Assembly: GCA_009783365.1 (NCBI GenBank)
Contig: WRHG01000011.1
Coordinates: 1-18,721 of the forward strand
Source of the DNA: Clostridia bacterium
GTDB taxonomy: Bacteria; Bacillota_A; Clostridia; Christensenellales; Aristaeellaceae
Direction: 5' to 3'
Length of the DNA: 18,721 nt
In this document: in pieces, positions 8,241-15,386 of the stretch
How positions within the stretch are numbered: position 1 is the stretch's first letter
Layout: each line of letters opens with the position of its first letter
Notes under the pieces: model-generated
The model's input: the letters and a program-made list of their open reading frames with translations, nothing else
The model's database searches: none
Told to the model about the DNA's origin: nothing
Translations under genes and position numbers: made by a program

Positions 8241-8574
8241 TCGCGATCAGCGCGGTCATAAGCCGAGTTCTGTCGTTGAACGATCATCTATCTAGGCCCG
8301 GCGTCGCCGCCGGGCTCCAGCGATCTCTTTGAGGCACGGCGGGCCGCCGTATCGCCTCGTTCGGATCTTGCATCGGGTGGGGTTTACAGCGCCTGCCTGT
8401 CGCCAGGCCGCGGGTGAGCTCTTACCTCGCCTTTCCATCCTTGCCATATGGCGGTTTCTTTCTGTTGCACTTTCCTTGAAGTCGCCTTCACCGGTCGTTA
8501 ACCGGCACCCTGCCCTGTGATGCTCGGACTTTCCTCATGGCTGTACCATGCGATCGTTTGGCCGCCTGAATCGC
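8241..8574 (-). ncRNA. rnpB: RNase P RNA, bacterial type A
   Basis: This is the catalytic RNA of RNase P, which trims the 5' leaders of tRNA precursors. On the minus strand the universally conserved segments appear in order: GAGGAAAGTCC (8526-8536), then GTGCAACAGAAAGAAACCGCC-like sequence, the GTAAACCCCACCC loop region, TAGATAGATGA, and ACAGAACTCGGCTTAT (8258-8273). The ends pair as helix P1 (GCGAT...GCGG at the 5' end with CCGC...ATCGC at the 3' end), which sets both ends to within a few bases. The length of about 334 nt and the sequence after the first conserved block (GTCCGAGC) fit type A, usual in Clostridia, and not the Bacillus type B. It has its own promoter and terminator. Confidence 0.96.
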
Positions 8575-8580
8575 ATTGTT

Positions 8581-8609
8581 AGCGTATCACGGCGGCGTTG
8601 CGCTGTCAA
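8581..8609 (-). promoter_or_regulatory. rnpB: Extended -10 promoter of rnpB
   Basis: On the minus strand a perfect -35 TTGACA (8604-8609) lies 17 nt from -10 TACGCT (8581-8586), which is preceded by TGA to give an extended -10 (TG-N-TACGCT). The start point is about 7 nt downstream, matching the P1-defined 5' end at 8574. This agreement supports both calls. Confidence 0.85.
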
Positions 8610-8647
8610 GGCCTGCCCTGTTATCGCGGGAGGGTTGCACGTTTTTT

Positions 8648-10018
8648 TCAAGCTCCTGCCAGCTTCACAATGGCGTTTGCGAAAATCCGCGCGTTCAGCA
8701 TCATGGAATCCACGTTTAGGTACTCATCTGCCTGATGGGCCAGTTCGATGTCTTCTGGAAATGCGCTGCCGAAGGCCACGCCCTCTTGAATACAGCGGGC
8801 ATATGTGCCGCCGCCGATGGCAACGCATTCCCGCGGGCGGCCGGTTTCCTCGTGATAAGCGTCCAACAGGACTGTGACCAGGGAACTGCTTCTGGCAACA
8901 TGGTGAGGCGGCTTGTGAGCGTGCACTGCGACGGAAACCGCCGCGCCCAGGGCGGCGGATAAACAGGCTACAATCCTGTCGGTATTTGCCAGCAGAGGAT
9001 AGCGAATGTCCAATGTGGCATAACAACCGTTTTTGTCATAACGGAGAATGCCCAGATTGCAGGTGAGAGGGCCGCTGATTTCATCCCGGCAGAGAACGCC
9101 CAGGCCAGAACCATCATACTCCATGCCCACACAGTCCGCCAGGGTTTTCAGCATACCGTTGGTACCCAAGGCCCGCAACAGCAGGAGCAACTGACCGATG
9201 GCATTGCGGGCCGCCTCCGGGTAGGCTGCATGGCCTGTGATACCCGTTGAGAGAATCCACACCAGGCCGGGTCCCGCCATTTCCGCCTCCACAGCTAATT
9301 TCATCTCGCCGGAAAGCTGCCGTACTCTATCGCAGAGGGTTTCATCCCCGTGAACAATGGCCATACCCAGGCCGGGCACCACGTTAAACCGTTCGCCGAT
9401 TTCAATTTTTTCCACCACCAGGCTCCCCGCGGCGGCAGAGCCGCGAAGCTCCACCTGCAGCAGGCCTTTTTCCGTGTTGATTACGGGAAAAGTGGCGTCC
9501 GGGCTGAAGCCGGTCTTGGGCAGATCGGCATTTGCGTCGTAATAGGCCATGTCTTCCATGCCGGTTTCTTCATCACAACCCAGTATCAACCGAACCTCCC
9601 GCTTTAGGGGGATGCCGGCCCGCCTCACCGCAGCCATGGCTATGAGGGCTGCCACGGCAGGGCCTTTGTCGTCGCTGGCGCCCCTTCCGTAGATTCTGCC
9701 ATCCGATGTTTCCGCGCCAAAGGGATTCCATTTCCAGCCGTCACCCGCGGGCACCACGTCCAGGTGAGCCAGGATGCCCAAAGGGTCTACCCCCAGAGGG
9801 CCCATGCGGATATCTCCGGCATAACCGTCCATATCACGCACCTCAAAGCCTAACCGCCGTCCGTCCGCCAGGGCCGTATCCAGAGCCTGCCGCACTTGAG
9901 GGCCAAATGGCGCGCCCGGAACCGCATCCGCCTTTACGCTGGGGATCATGATCCAGCGCCGGATGATATCAATAAATTCTTCCCGCAGATCCTCAATGAG
10001 GTGGCTGAATTCCTTCAT
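8648..10018 (-). CDS. pepV: PepV-like M20 dipeptidase (Sapep family)
   Basis: This is a cytoplasmic zinc-dependent dipeptidase that splits dipeptides, often broad in specificity. The 456-aa product has the M20 metal site: His85 and Asp87 (HLDVVPAG), Asp117 in GRGASDDKGP, Glu150/Glu151 in GCDEETG, Asp174 in GFSPDATFP, and a late His in AHQADEY. The pattern DDKGP with SPDATFP is that of the PepV branch. Length fits (PepV is about 468 aa). The frame can extend to a GTG at 10078, but the ATG at 10018 has GGGAGGAA 6 nt upstream and matches family starts. It follows the PatB gene by 71 bp on the same strand, and no terminator separates it from rnpB. Substrate preference cannot be read from sequence. 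Confidence 0.93.
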   Translation of the reverse strand: MKEFSHLIEDLREEFIDIIRRWIMIPSVKADAVPGAPFGPQVRQALDTALADGRRLGFEVRDMDGYAGDIRMGPLGVDPLGILAHLDVVPAGDGWKWNPFGAETSDGRIYGRGASDDKGPAVAALIAMAAVRRAGIPLKREVRLILGCDEETGMEDMAYYDANADLPKTGFSPDATFPVINTEKGLLQVELRGSAAAGSLVVEKIEIGERFNVVPGLGMAIVHGDETLCDRVRQLSGEMKLAVEAEMAGPGLVWILSTGITGHAAYPEAARNAIGQLLLLLRALGTNGMLKTLADCVGMEYDGSGLGVLCRDEISGPLTCNLGILRYDKNGCYATLDIRYPLLANTDRIVACLSAALGAAVSVAVHAHKPPHHVARSSSLVTVLLDAYHEETGRPRECVAIGGGTYARCIQEGVAFGSAFPEDIELAHQADEYLNVDSMMLNARIFANAIVKLAGA

Positions 10019-10024
10019 AAAAGA

Positions 10025-10032
10025 TTCCTCCC
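10025..10032 (-). promoter_or_regulatory. pepV: Ribosome binding site deciding the pepV start
   Basis: GGGAGGAA on the minus strand, 6 nt before the ATG at 10018. It favours this start over the GTG 60 bp upstream, which has only a poorly spaced AGAGG. Confidence 0.75.
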
Positions 10033-10089
10033 GCTTTTTCAATTTGGATTCATAGGAAATGTCCGAGATGCTGCGCACCTCTTGAAGAA

Positions 10090-11283
10090 TCAGCTCGTTA
10101 CCGCTCTTTCCAGCCTTTTCAGCGCTTCGGCGGTTTGGCTGTGAGGACAGGCCAGGTTAATACGAAGGAAACCTTCGCCTTCGCTTTTTCCGAAAAACGT
10201 TCCCGGCGTAAAGGCTACGCCCGCTTCGTGGGTGCGCGCCATCAACTCCGCCGTAGAAAAGCCATAAGCTCGCAGGTCGATCCAACCCAGATATGTTGCC
10301 TCGAGGGGTGACAGTACGGCTTTCGGCAAATGGACGGACAACATCTGCCCGCAAAGTGCGTAGGCTTCCAAGAGGTAGGGGAGCAACGCATCCAGCCACG
10401 CGTCCCCATGGCGATAGGCGGCTTCGGTGGCAACCATGCCAAAAATGTTGCCACTCACCACCCCGGCCCGTTTCATCTCCATATCAAGGGTATCCAAAAG
10501 CACGGCGTTACGGCTGAGGGCTGCCGCTTGCTGAAGGCCTGCCAGGTTGAAGGTCTTGCTGGCGCTGGTCAATACGACGACGCCAGGGCCTTCATTCGAA
10601 TCAGAGGTTTCAGGCTCTAAGGCCAGAGCGGAAGTAAACGCATCTCTTTCATAGACAAAGTCCCAATGAATCTCATCGGACACCAGTGTAACCCCGTAAT
10701 AGCTGAGGATATTCCAAAGCCGAAGCAGTTCGTCCCTGGTCCAGCACCGACCTACCGGATTGTGAGGATTGCACAGGAACATAAGCTTTGCGCTCTTTTG
10801 GCACAGGCGCCGCAGCCCGTCATAATCCATGGTATAGCAGCCGCGGCTATCTAAGAGGAGTGGGTTTTCCGCCGGTATCCGGCCATTGCTCTCTACCGCG
10901 TTGAAAAACGGGCCGTAAACGGGCGGTTGGAGGATAACGCCGTCTCCGGGTTTTGTCAATGCACGTACGGCGGCCTGAAGGCCCGTCACCACACATGGCA
11001 GCATGCGCTGCTGGGATAAAGCCAGCGACAACCCGTGGCGCCGCTGAAAAAAATCCAGCATAGCCCGGGCAGCGGCACCCGTTTGTTCGGTATAGCCATA
11101 TATGCCATGAGCAGCTCTCTTTTGCAGGGCGTGCATCACCTCGCCGGGTCCGCGAAAATCCATGTCCGCCACCCACATGGGCAGCAGCTCTTTGTTCTCT
11201 TTGCGCCAAAGGCCATCCCACTTTTCGCAGGCAGTACCCAATCGGTCCACGGGGGCATCGAAAAACGTTCGGTCATATTGCAT
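10090..11283 (-). CDS. patB: PatB/MalY family PLP-dependent C-S lyase/aminotransferase
   Basis: This is a fold-type I PLP enzyme; the family includes cystathionine beta-lyases (cystathionine to homocysteine) and cysteine desulfhydrases. The 397-aa product has the family N-terminus (WADMDF at 38-43), the substrate-site Tyr in QPPVYGPF (Tyr124), Asn175 in CNPHNPVGR, the PLP-binding Asp203 in SDEIHWD, the Schiff-base Lys243 in SASKTFNLAGLQ, and a C-terminal Arg in FLRINLACPHS. WADMDF and SDEIHWD mark PatB/MalY rather than generic aspartate aminotransferases. The ATG at 11283 lies 4 nt after the methyltransferase stop, with GAGG in the end of that gene. It is followed by pepV. Whether the true activity is cystathionine or cysteine cleavage is open. 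Confidence 0.92.
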   Translation of the reverse strand: MQYDRTFFDAPVDRLGTACEKWDGLWRKENKELLPMWVADMDFRGPGEVMHALQKRAAHGIYGYTEQTGAAARAMLDFFQRRHGLSLALSQQRMLPCVVTGLQAAVRALTKPGDGVILQPPVYGPFFNAVESNGRIPAENPLLLDSRGCYTMDYDGLRRLCQKSAKLMFLCNPHNPVGRCWTRDELLRLWNILSYYGVTLVSDEIHWDFVYERDAFTSALALEPETSDSNEGPGVVVLTSASKTFNLAGLQQAAALSRNAVLLDTLDMEMKRAGVVSGNIFGMVATEAAYRHGDAWLDALLPYLLEAYALCGQMLSVHLPKAVLSPLEATYLGWIDLRAYGFSTAELMARTHEAGVAFTPGTFFGKSEGEGFLRINLACPHSQTAEALKRLERAVTS

Positions 11284-11287
11284 AGGC

Positions 11288-11899
11288 TCACACTTCCTCT
11301 GTGCGGGGTATGGTGCAGCGCAGTACCCAGTATCCGCCGGACTTGTCCGCCGCCTCCACTTGGTTGAAGTACGCTTGCAGGCAGGCCACGGCGGAGGGAG
11401 CGCCCTGCCGCTTTCGGACTACCAGCCAAAACTGGCCTCCGGTATGGAGATGATGAGCTGCGTCTGCAAACATCCGGTAAATCACTTGTTTACCTGCCCG
11501 GATGGGAGGATTGAACAGGATGAAATGAAAGCGATCCCCACAGAGCGCGGTAAAACCGTCACCCATAAGAGTTCGTACGAACAAGCCGTTTCCTCGCGCA
11601 TTGGCGGCTGCCAGATGTACCGCTCTCCGGTTCACATCCGACAATGTCACGGAGCAACTGGGATAGACCTTTGCCAAGGACAAGCCGATAGCCCCGTAGC
11701 CGCAGCCCATATCCAGCACGGCGCCGGCCATTGTTTCCGGCAGGGCGTTGAGCAAACATTGGCTGCCTTTATCCACACCCAGTCGTGAAAAAACACCGCT
11801 GTCCGTATCAAAAAACAAGGTTTGCCCCCGATAGTGAAAAGAAAAACGGGCCGGCTGATGATCGCTTTGCGGATGTGGGGTAAAGTAATGGTCTGACAT
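11288..11899 (-). CDS. RsmC/YbxB-like SAM-dependent methyltransferase
   Basis: The 203-aa product is a single-domain class I methyltransferase of the RsmC/RlmG group, members of which make m2G in rRNA. It shows the N-terminal family start (DHYFTPHPQS), motif I VLDMGCGYGAIG (61-72), the acidic end of beta-2 (SDVNRRA, Asp88) and motif IV NPPIRAGK (130-137), where NPP(F/I) marks amino-group methylation of a base. The bacillar relative YbxB is close by these motifs. The open frame reaches an ATG at 11926 overlapping the upstream gene, but the ATG at 11899 has GGAAGGA 7 nt upstream and matches the family start. It lies between rsuA and patB in a tight operon. An rRNA target is inferred from the family and from its rRNA-modifying neighbour. 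Confidence 0.87.
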   Translation of the reverse strand: MSDHYFTPHPQSDHQPARFSFHYRGQTLFFDTDSGVFSRLGVDKGSQCLLNALPETMAGAVLDMGCGYGAIGLSLAKVYPSCSVTLSDVNRRAVHLAAANARGNGLFVRTLMGDGFTALCGDRFHFILFNPPIRAGKQVIYRMFADAAHHLHTGGQFWLVVRKRQGAPSAVACLQAYFNQVEAADKSGGYWVLRCTIPRTEEV

Positions 11900-11906
11900 G
11901 GGCTTA

Positions 11907-11913
11907 TCCTTCC
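11907..11913 (-). promoter_or_regulatory. Ribosome binding site deciding the methyltransferase start
   Basis: GGAAGGA on the minus strand, 7 nt before the ATG at 11899. The alternative ATG at 11926 has no visible Shine-Dalgarno. Confidence 0.65.
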
Positions 11914-11919
11914 GGGGTA

Positions 11920-12657
11920 TTAACATCCAGGCGTTGCCGGAGCGCCGCCTGACACCACCTGCCGCAGGGCTTCAATTTCTTTGGAAGTCAGTTTCCGCCA
12001 AGCGCCTTCGGGTAAGTCCGCGTTGAGGCGCAGTGGGCCGAAAGCGGCGCGGTGCAGCTTTAAAACGGTATGCCCCCGGGCTAAAAACATTCGTTTTGCC
12101 TGGTGAAACTTACCCTCCTGAAGCAAAAGCACTCCCAGGCTTTTAGACCGGGAGGCGCTGACAATGCGAAGCTCCGCGGGCTTTGCGGTAAAGTCCGATA
12201 GGGAAATCCCCGACCCGAAAGCTTGCACATCCTCCGTGGTTAACTCACCCCGTACCCAGGCGTGGTATTCCTTGGGCACATGGCGCCGGGGGGAAAGAAG
12301 CCGATGCGCCAGTTCCCCATCGTTGGTTAACAACAGCAACCCTGTGGCGTCCTTGTCCAAGCGGCCTACGGGCAATACCTTGCGGCGTAGAAAGGCTGCC
12401 GGGAGCAGTGACATAACAGTGGCCGCGCGGCTGTCCCGGGCGGCGGTCAAAACCCCGGCAGGCTTGTGCAGCAGATAGTATTGCAAGCGTTGATCGGTTA
12501 CCATTTCTCCGGCGATGGCTACGGACTGGGCATTTGGGTCGATCTTGCGGGCTGGATTCCGTTCCACGCTGCCGTCCACACGAACCATCCCCGCTCGCAG
12601 CAGTTTAGCGGCCTCGCTCCGGCTGCGTTCTCCGCTGGCGGCCAGATATTTGTCCAA
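11920..12657 (-). CDS. rsuA: RsuA-like rRNA pseudouridine synthase
   Basis: It isomerises uridine to pseudouridine in rRNA. The 245-aa product has an N-terminal S4 RNA-binding domain (about 1-48, starting DKYLAASG), the catalytic block LPVGRLDKDATGLLLLTNDG with Asp101, KEYHAWV, and GKFHQAKRMF. The HQ.KRMF form and the length point to the RsuA branch (16S uridine 516 in E. coli) rather than RluB/RluF, which carry an R..RR block there. The only usable start in the frame is TTG at 12657; upstream codons run to a stop without ATG or GTG, and the Arg usually before LDKYLA is left outside. A GGAG lies 11 nt upstream at the end of the preceding gene, 8 bp away, so coupling is likely. The exact target site is uncertain. 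Confidence 0.88.
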   Translation of the reverse strand: MDKYLAASGERSRSEAAKLLRAGMVRVDGSVERNPARKIDPNAQSVAIAGEMVTDQRLQYYLLHKPAGVLTAARDSRAATVMSLLPAAFLRRKVLPVGRLDKDATGLLLLTNDGELAHRLLSPRRHVPKEYHAWVRGELTTEDVQAFGSGISLSDFTAKPAELRIVSASRSKSLGVLLLQEGKFHQAKRMFLARGHTVLKLHRAAFGPLRLNADLPEGAWRKLTSKEIEALRQVVSGGAPATPGC

Positions 12658-12665
12658 ACGGGAAG

Positions 12666-13934
12666 CTACTCCATCGTGAAAGATCTGGAATCACCGCCCT
12701 GCTGGGAACTGCGCGGCTTGTGCTGCCGGGATTCTTCTGTCAGCGAGGAATCGGCGTAAAGTTCCGCAGGATGAACCGGTTCCACATTCGGAGGAACCGG
12801 TACCGTTTCTTCCGATTTTCCGGCGCAGCTGTCTTCTGTGAGCTGAGCCTCATCCAAGACTGCCGGCGGCGGGGGGGCAGGCGCTGAAAGCGGTTCCGCA
12901 TCCATAGGCTCCTGCGACACGGGCAGAGGCGCGCCGGACGACCGGCCGTTCGCGGGGAGTGCGTGTTCGCCGCCGGGTCTCTTTACCGCGAAGTAGGCGG
13001 TCATATACCGGCGCAAAGGTAAGAAAGGGATGTATAGCGTACAAAAACCAAGCAGTAATGGCCCGATCATCGCGTTTACAAAGGACAAATCGGGAGCCGC
13101 TCCGGCGATCAGATATACGCCCAAGGTAGTCACATCTTGAATGATTTTGAAGTTTGCCTGGGCGCTTACATAGGTTCTATACAGATAATAGAGGAAGGGA
13201 GTCCAGGCAGCCAGGTTCACCACCGCGCACAGCAGCTGTTTGATACGGAGGTTCCGCAGGCGGCGGCGTATTTCACCGCGGGGTTTTAAGCCCGTGTGAG
13301 AAGCATAGGCCCAGATATACCGGGAGGCACTGTTGCGCATCACGCCCCAGTACAAAAGGAGCAGGCACAAGCCCAACACCACGAGCAACAGGATGAAGCC
13401 CTGTTGCAAGCCGCCCTCTAAAGCCAGCGTTACATGGTTGCCAAAGAGGTTTCGGAAGAAATTCACAACACGGCACCAGGACTGCGTGGCGGCCCTCCCC
13501 AGATCCTCGATGCTGTTCCAGATGGTAAAGCCATCCGTGCCCCGGATTACCAAGTAAAGGCTATAGCCCACTACACCGGCCAGAGGAATGCCCCATTTGA
13601 AGACACTCAAGGTGTGGAGCATGCTTTCACCCAGCTTTTCACCGTATCGGCGGAAGCTTAATGCCTTTTGGAAATCAAAGAAACGGCGGCCTGCCGGTTG
13701 CACCAGCGCGTCCGCGAATGAAAAGCGCAGGGGGAGCAGGAAGAAGAGAAGGAGCGCCGGGCAAAGGAGCGCTCCGTAATGCCATGGCGATCCCCGAGGG
13801 AACAGGAGCAGCGCCAGAAGCGGCAAAAAGGCAACCGCCCGGATCACCAGGCTCATCATCATGTACAGAAGCGTTCGGAGATAGAACTCAAGCGGGTTTT
13901 GTTTAATGAGCGTTTCGGCTTTGTTGGTCGCCAC
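12666..13934 (-). CDS. Polytopic membrane protein of unknown function with Pro/Glu-rich tail
   Basis: I do not recognise a family. Counted from the GTG at 13934 the product is 422 aa. Hydrophobic stretches that look like membrane helices lie at about 21-45, 52-70, 113-130, 178-200, 232-252 and in a long region about 263-310. A basic cytoplasmic-looking loop (RGEIRRRLRNLRIK) precedes helix five. The last 100 residues are hydrophilic, rich in Pro, Glu and Ser (for example LSAPAPPPPAVLDEAQL), and probably disordered. The frame opens at a GTG at 13952, but the second GTG has a perfect AAGGAGG 7 nt upstream. It lies between the DUF3048 gene (78 bp upstream, with a hairpin between) and rsuA (8 bp downstream). 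No enzyme motif is visible; a transport or envelope role would be a guess. Confidence 0.82.
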   Translation of the reverse strand: MATNKAETLIKQNPLEFYLRTLLYMMMSLVIRAVAFLPLLALLLFPRGSPWHYGALLCPALLLFFLLPLRFSFADALVQPAGRRFFDFQKALSFRRYGEKLGESMLHTLSVFKWGIPLAGVVGYSLYLVIRGTDGFTIWNSIEDLGRAATQSWCRVVNFFRNLFGNHVTLALEGGLQQGFILLLVVLGLCLLLLYWGVMRNSASRYIWAYASHTGLKPRGEIRRRLRNLRIKQLLCAVVNLAAWTPFLYYLYRTYVSAQANFKIIQDVTTLGVYLIAGAAPDLSFVNAMIGPLLLGFCTLYIPFLPLRRYMTAYFAVKRPGGEHALPANGRSSGAPLPVSQEPMDAEPLSAPAPPPPAVLDEAQLTEDSCAGKSEETVPVPPNVEPVHPAELYADSSLTEESRQHKPRSSQQGGDSRSFTME

Positions 13935-13941
13935 AGGCTGC

Positions 13942-13948
13942 CCTCCTT
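13942..13948 (-). promoter_or_regulatory. Ribosome binding site deciding the membrane protein start
   Basis: A full AAGGAGG on the minus strand, 7 nt before the GTG at 13934. It lies inside the frame that would start at the GTG at 13952, so the shorter protein is preferred. Confidence 0.75.
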
Positions 13949-13964
13949 GCACACGGTAGAATCA

Positions 13965-13984
13965 CCCGGGGAAGAATCCCCGGG
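13965..13984 (-). terminator. GC-rich hairpin between DUF3048 and membrane protein genes
   Basis: A perfect 7-bp stem CCCGGGG/CCCCGGG with a 6-nt loop lies between the two genes. On the minus strand it is followed by TGATTCT, without a real T-run. It could be a weak terminator or attenuator, or a structure that stabilises the upstream mRNA. No promoter is visible between it and the next gene. Confidence 0.4.
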
Positions 13985-14012
13985 CGGCGCGGATAGCCCA
14001 TTGCCGGTTCGC

Positions 14013-15191
14013 TTAGTTTGCAGTGAACGTGCAGAGGCTCTCCGGCGGGAAGTGAGCGATGAAGGTCTTGCCACGGGTCAACTGGATTTCGTTGCCTTGG
14101 TCGTCATAGAAAACGGTGGGTTCATCCACGTCCTTGCGCACCCAGTAACCAGGGATGTAGCGACCGCCGATAAAGATATCCGCATTGCCCTGGCCCACGC
14201 TTTGCATGTTGGGCATGATCTTGTTGTTGTTGACGTAATCGTAATGTGCCCGCTGGATGATCACATTGGAGAAGGTCATCTGCTCCTTATTGTCCATACT
14301 GCGGTCGTCGGCTGAGGCAAAGGTCAGGTATGGCGCGCCGCCGCTGAAGCGCAGGTACGTATTTTCCATTTCGTCATAATAGAAATGGGAAATGCATGTC
14401 TTGTGGCCCCAATCCAGGTTGATGGTATAGGCCAGGTCGTAACCGTCGGTATAGGGGCTTTCATCGGAAAAGAGGAAGGGCCTGGGCGTGGCGATATAGG
14501 AAGCGGGGATTTCGCGCCGCATACCAACCGGATTGGCGTTATAATTGTCCGGAGCCATAACGCCCTGTACGCGGTTTTTGTACTCCTTAAAGCTGCCGGA
14601 GAGCAAGTCAAATAACACGCCCTTTTTGTTGGCGCCTGTCCTTGCGAAAAGCTCGCGGATATTATTATCTTCCGCACGGGGGCCTCCCGCAAAAATGAAG
14701 CCGGATTCCCATTCCTCCCTCAGCAGAACATGGCCGATCCGGGCTGAACGTACGGGGCCTACGCTGGTGGGCAGGCCTTCAGCCAGGGAATCGCTGAGCA
14801 GGAAGGAAATACGTGTGAAGCCGTCACGGTAGAGAATTCCTTCAAAAACGATATCCGCGTATTGGCCGCTCCAGGGCGCGCGCTGTCCAATACCCGCTGC
14901 TTTTACCGTCTTCCCGTCCACTTTTTCGCTGCCTTCGGGATTGCTGATCTGCACAATCATGGGCAGGTATTCTCCCATCCAGGGCAGGCCTGTGGTGGGG
15001 CTTTCCCCGGGAATCATGGCATGACGGACGGGATCCGTCTTGGGCTTGATTTTTCGGTCCGCTATATCCTGTAAAACAGTGCCTTCCTTGGGTAGGGAAT
15101 ACTTATTGGGCTTTGGCTGCGTTGCCGCCACAGCGCCTGCGCTTGTTAACAGGAATACGCAGGCAAAAAAGATGGAAAGGATTTTTTTCAT
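14013..15191 (-). CDS. DUF3048 (YerB-like) exported protein
   Basis: This 392-aa protein belongs to DUF3048, whose best-known member is the Bacillus lipoprotein YerB; the biochemical role is not known. Residues 1-23 form a signal peptide ending in an AVAA-type signal peptidase I site. There is no Cys at the end of the signal, so it seems not to be a lipoprotein. The family signature is clear: ADIVFEGILYRDGFTR (112-127), VGPVRSAR (144-151), a PDNYN segment near 218, and the C-terminal half with YWVRKD and GKTFIAHFPPE. The ATG at 15191 has AAGGAGG about 8 nt upstream. A strong promoter with extended -10 lies about 60 bp upstream and diverges from the DUF512-der promoter. It starts the leftward gene cluster. 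Family confidence is high, function unknown. Confidence 0.92.
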   Translation of the reverse strand: MKKILSIFFACVFLLTSAGAVAATQPKPNKYSLPKEGTVLQDIADRKIKPKTDPVRHAMIPGESPTTGLPWMGEYLPMIVQISNPEGSEKVDGKTVKAAGIGQRAPWSGQYADIVFEGILYRDGFTRISFLLSDSLAEGLPTSVGPVRSARIGHVLLREEWESGFIFAGGPRAEDNNIRELFARTGANKKGVLFDLLSGSFKEYKNRVQGVMAPDNYNANPVGMRREIPASYIATPRPFLFSDESPYTDGYDLAYTINLDWGHKTCISHFYYDEMENTYLRFSGGAPYLTFASADDRSMDNKEQMTFSNVIIQRAHYDYVNNNKIMPNMQSVGQGNADIFIGGRYIPGYWVRKDVDEPTVFYDDQGNEIQLTRGKTFIAHFPPESLCTFTAN

Positions 15192-15253
15192 GGTGTCGGC
15201 CTCCTTATTGTTAACAGCTTTATTTGCGATGTGCGTAGAATATCACGATAATG

Positions 15254-15283
15254 ATTATAGCATTTATTATAAAATAAAGTCAA
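15254..15283 (-). promoter_or_regulatory. Strong sigma-A promoter of the DUF3048 unit
   Basis: On the minus strand -35 TTGACT (15278-15283), an 18-nt AT-rich spacer, and a perfect -10 TATAAT (15254-15259) preceded by TGC, giving an extended -10. The start point is near 15247, with a leader of about 56 nt to the ATG. This is the strongest-looking promoter in the window. Confidence 0.88.
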
Positions 15284-15300
15284 CGTAATCTGTTTGTAAC

Positions 15301-15310
15301 AATTGCAATT
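15301..15310. promoter_or_regulatory. Palindrome between the divergent promoters
   Basis: AATTGCAATT is a perfect 10-bp palindrome located between the two divergent -35 elements and sharing one base with the rightward -35. The placement suits an operator for a dimeric regulator, but a short AT-rich palindrome can arise by chance. Confidence 0.25.
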
Positions 15311-15338
15311 TGACTTCCATCGCAAAGAGCCGCATAAT
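15310..15338 (+). promoter_or_regulatory. Sigma-A promoter of the DUF512-der unit
   Basis: -35 TTGACT (15310-15315), a 17-nt spacer, and -10 CATAAT (15333-15338). The start point would be near 15345, about 42 nt before the ATG. It diverges from the DUF3048 promoter; the two -35 elements are 26 bp apart. Confidence 0.75.
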
Positions 15339-15386
15339 AATCATAAAACCGCTTTCTGGTATGGGGGCGTTTGAAGGAGCGGCGGA

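Noticed and set aside
10019..10078. N-terminal extension of pepV from a GTG
   Set aside because: The downstream ATG has GGGAGGAA at ideal spacing and gives the usual PepV start.
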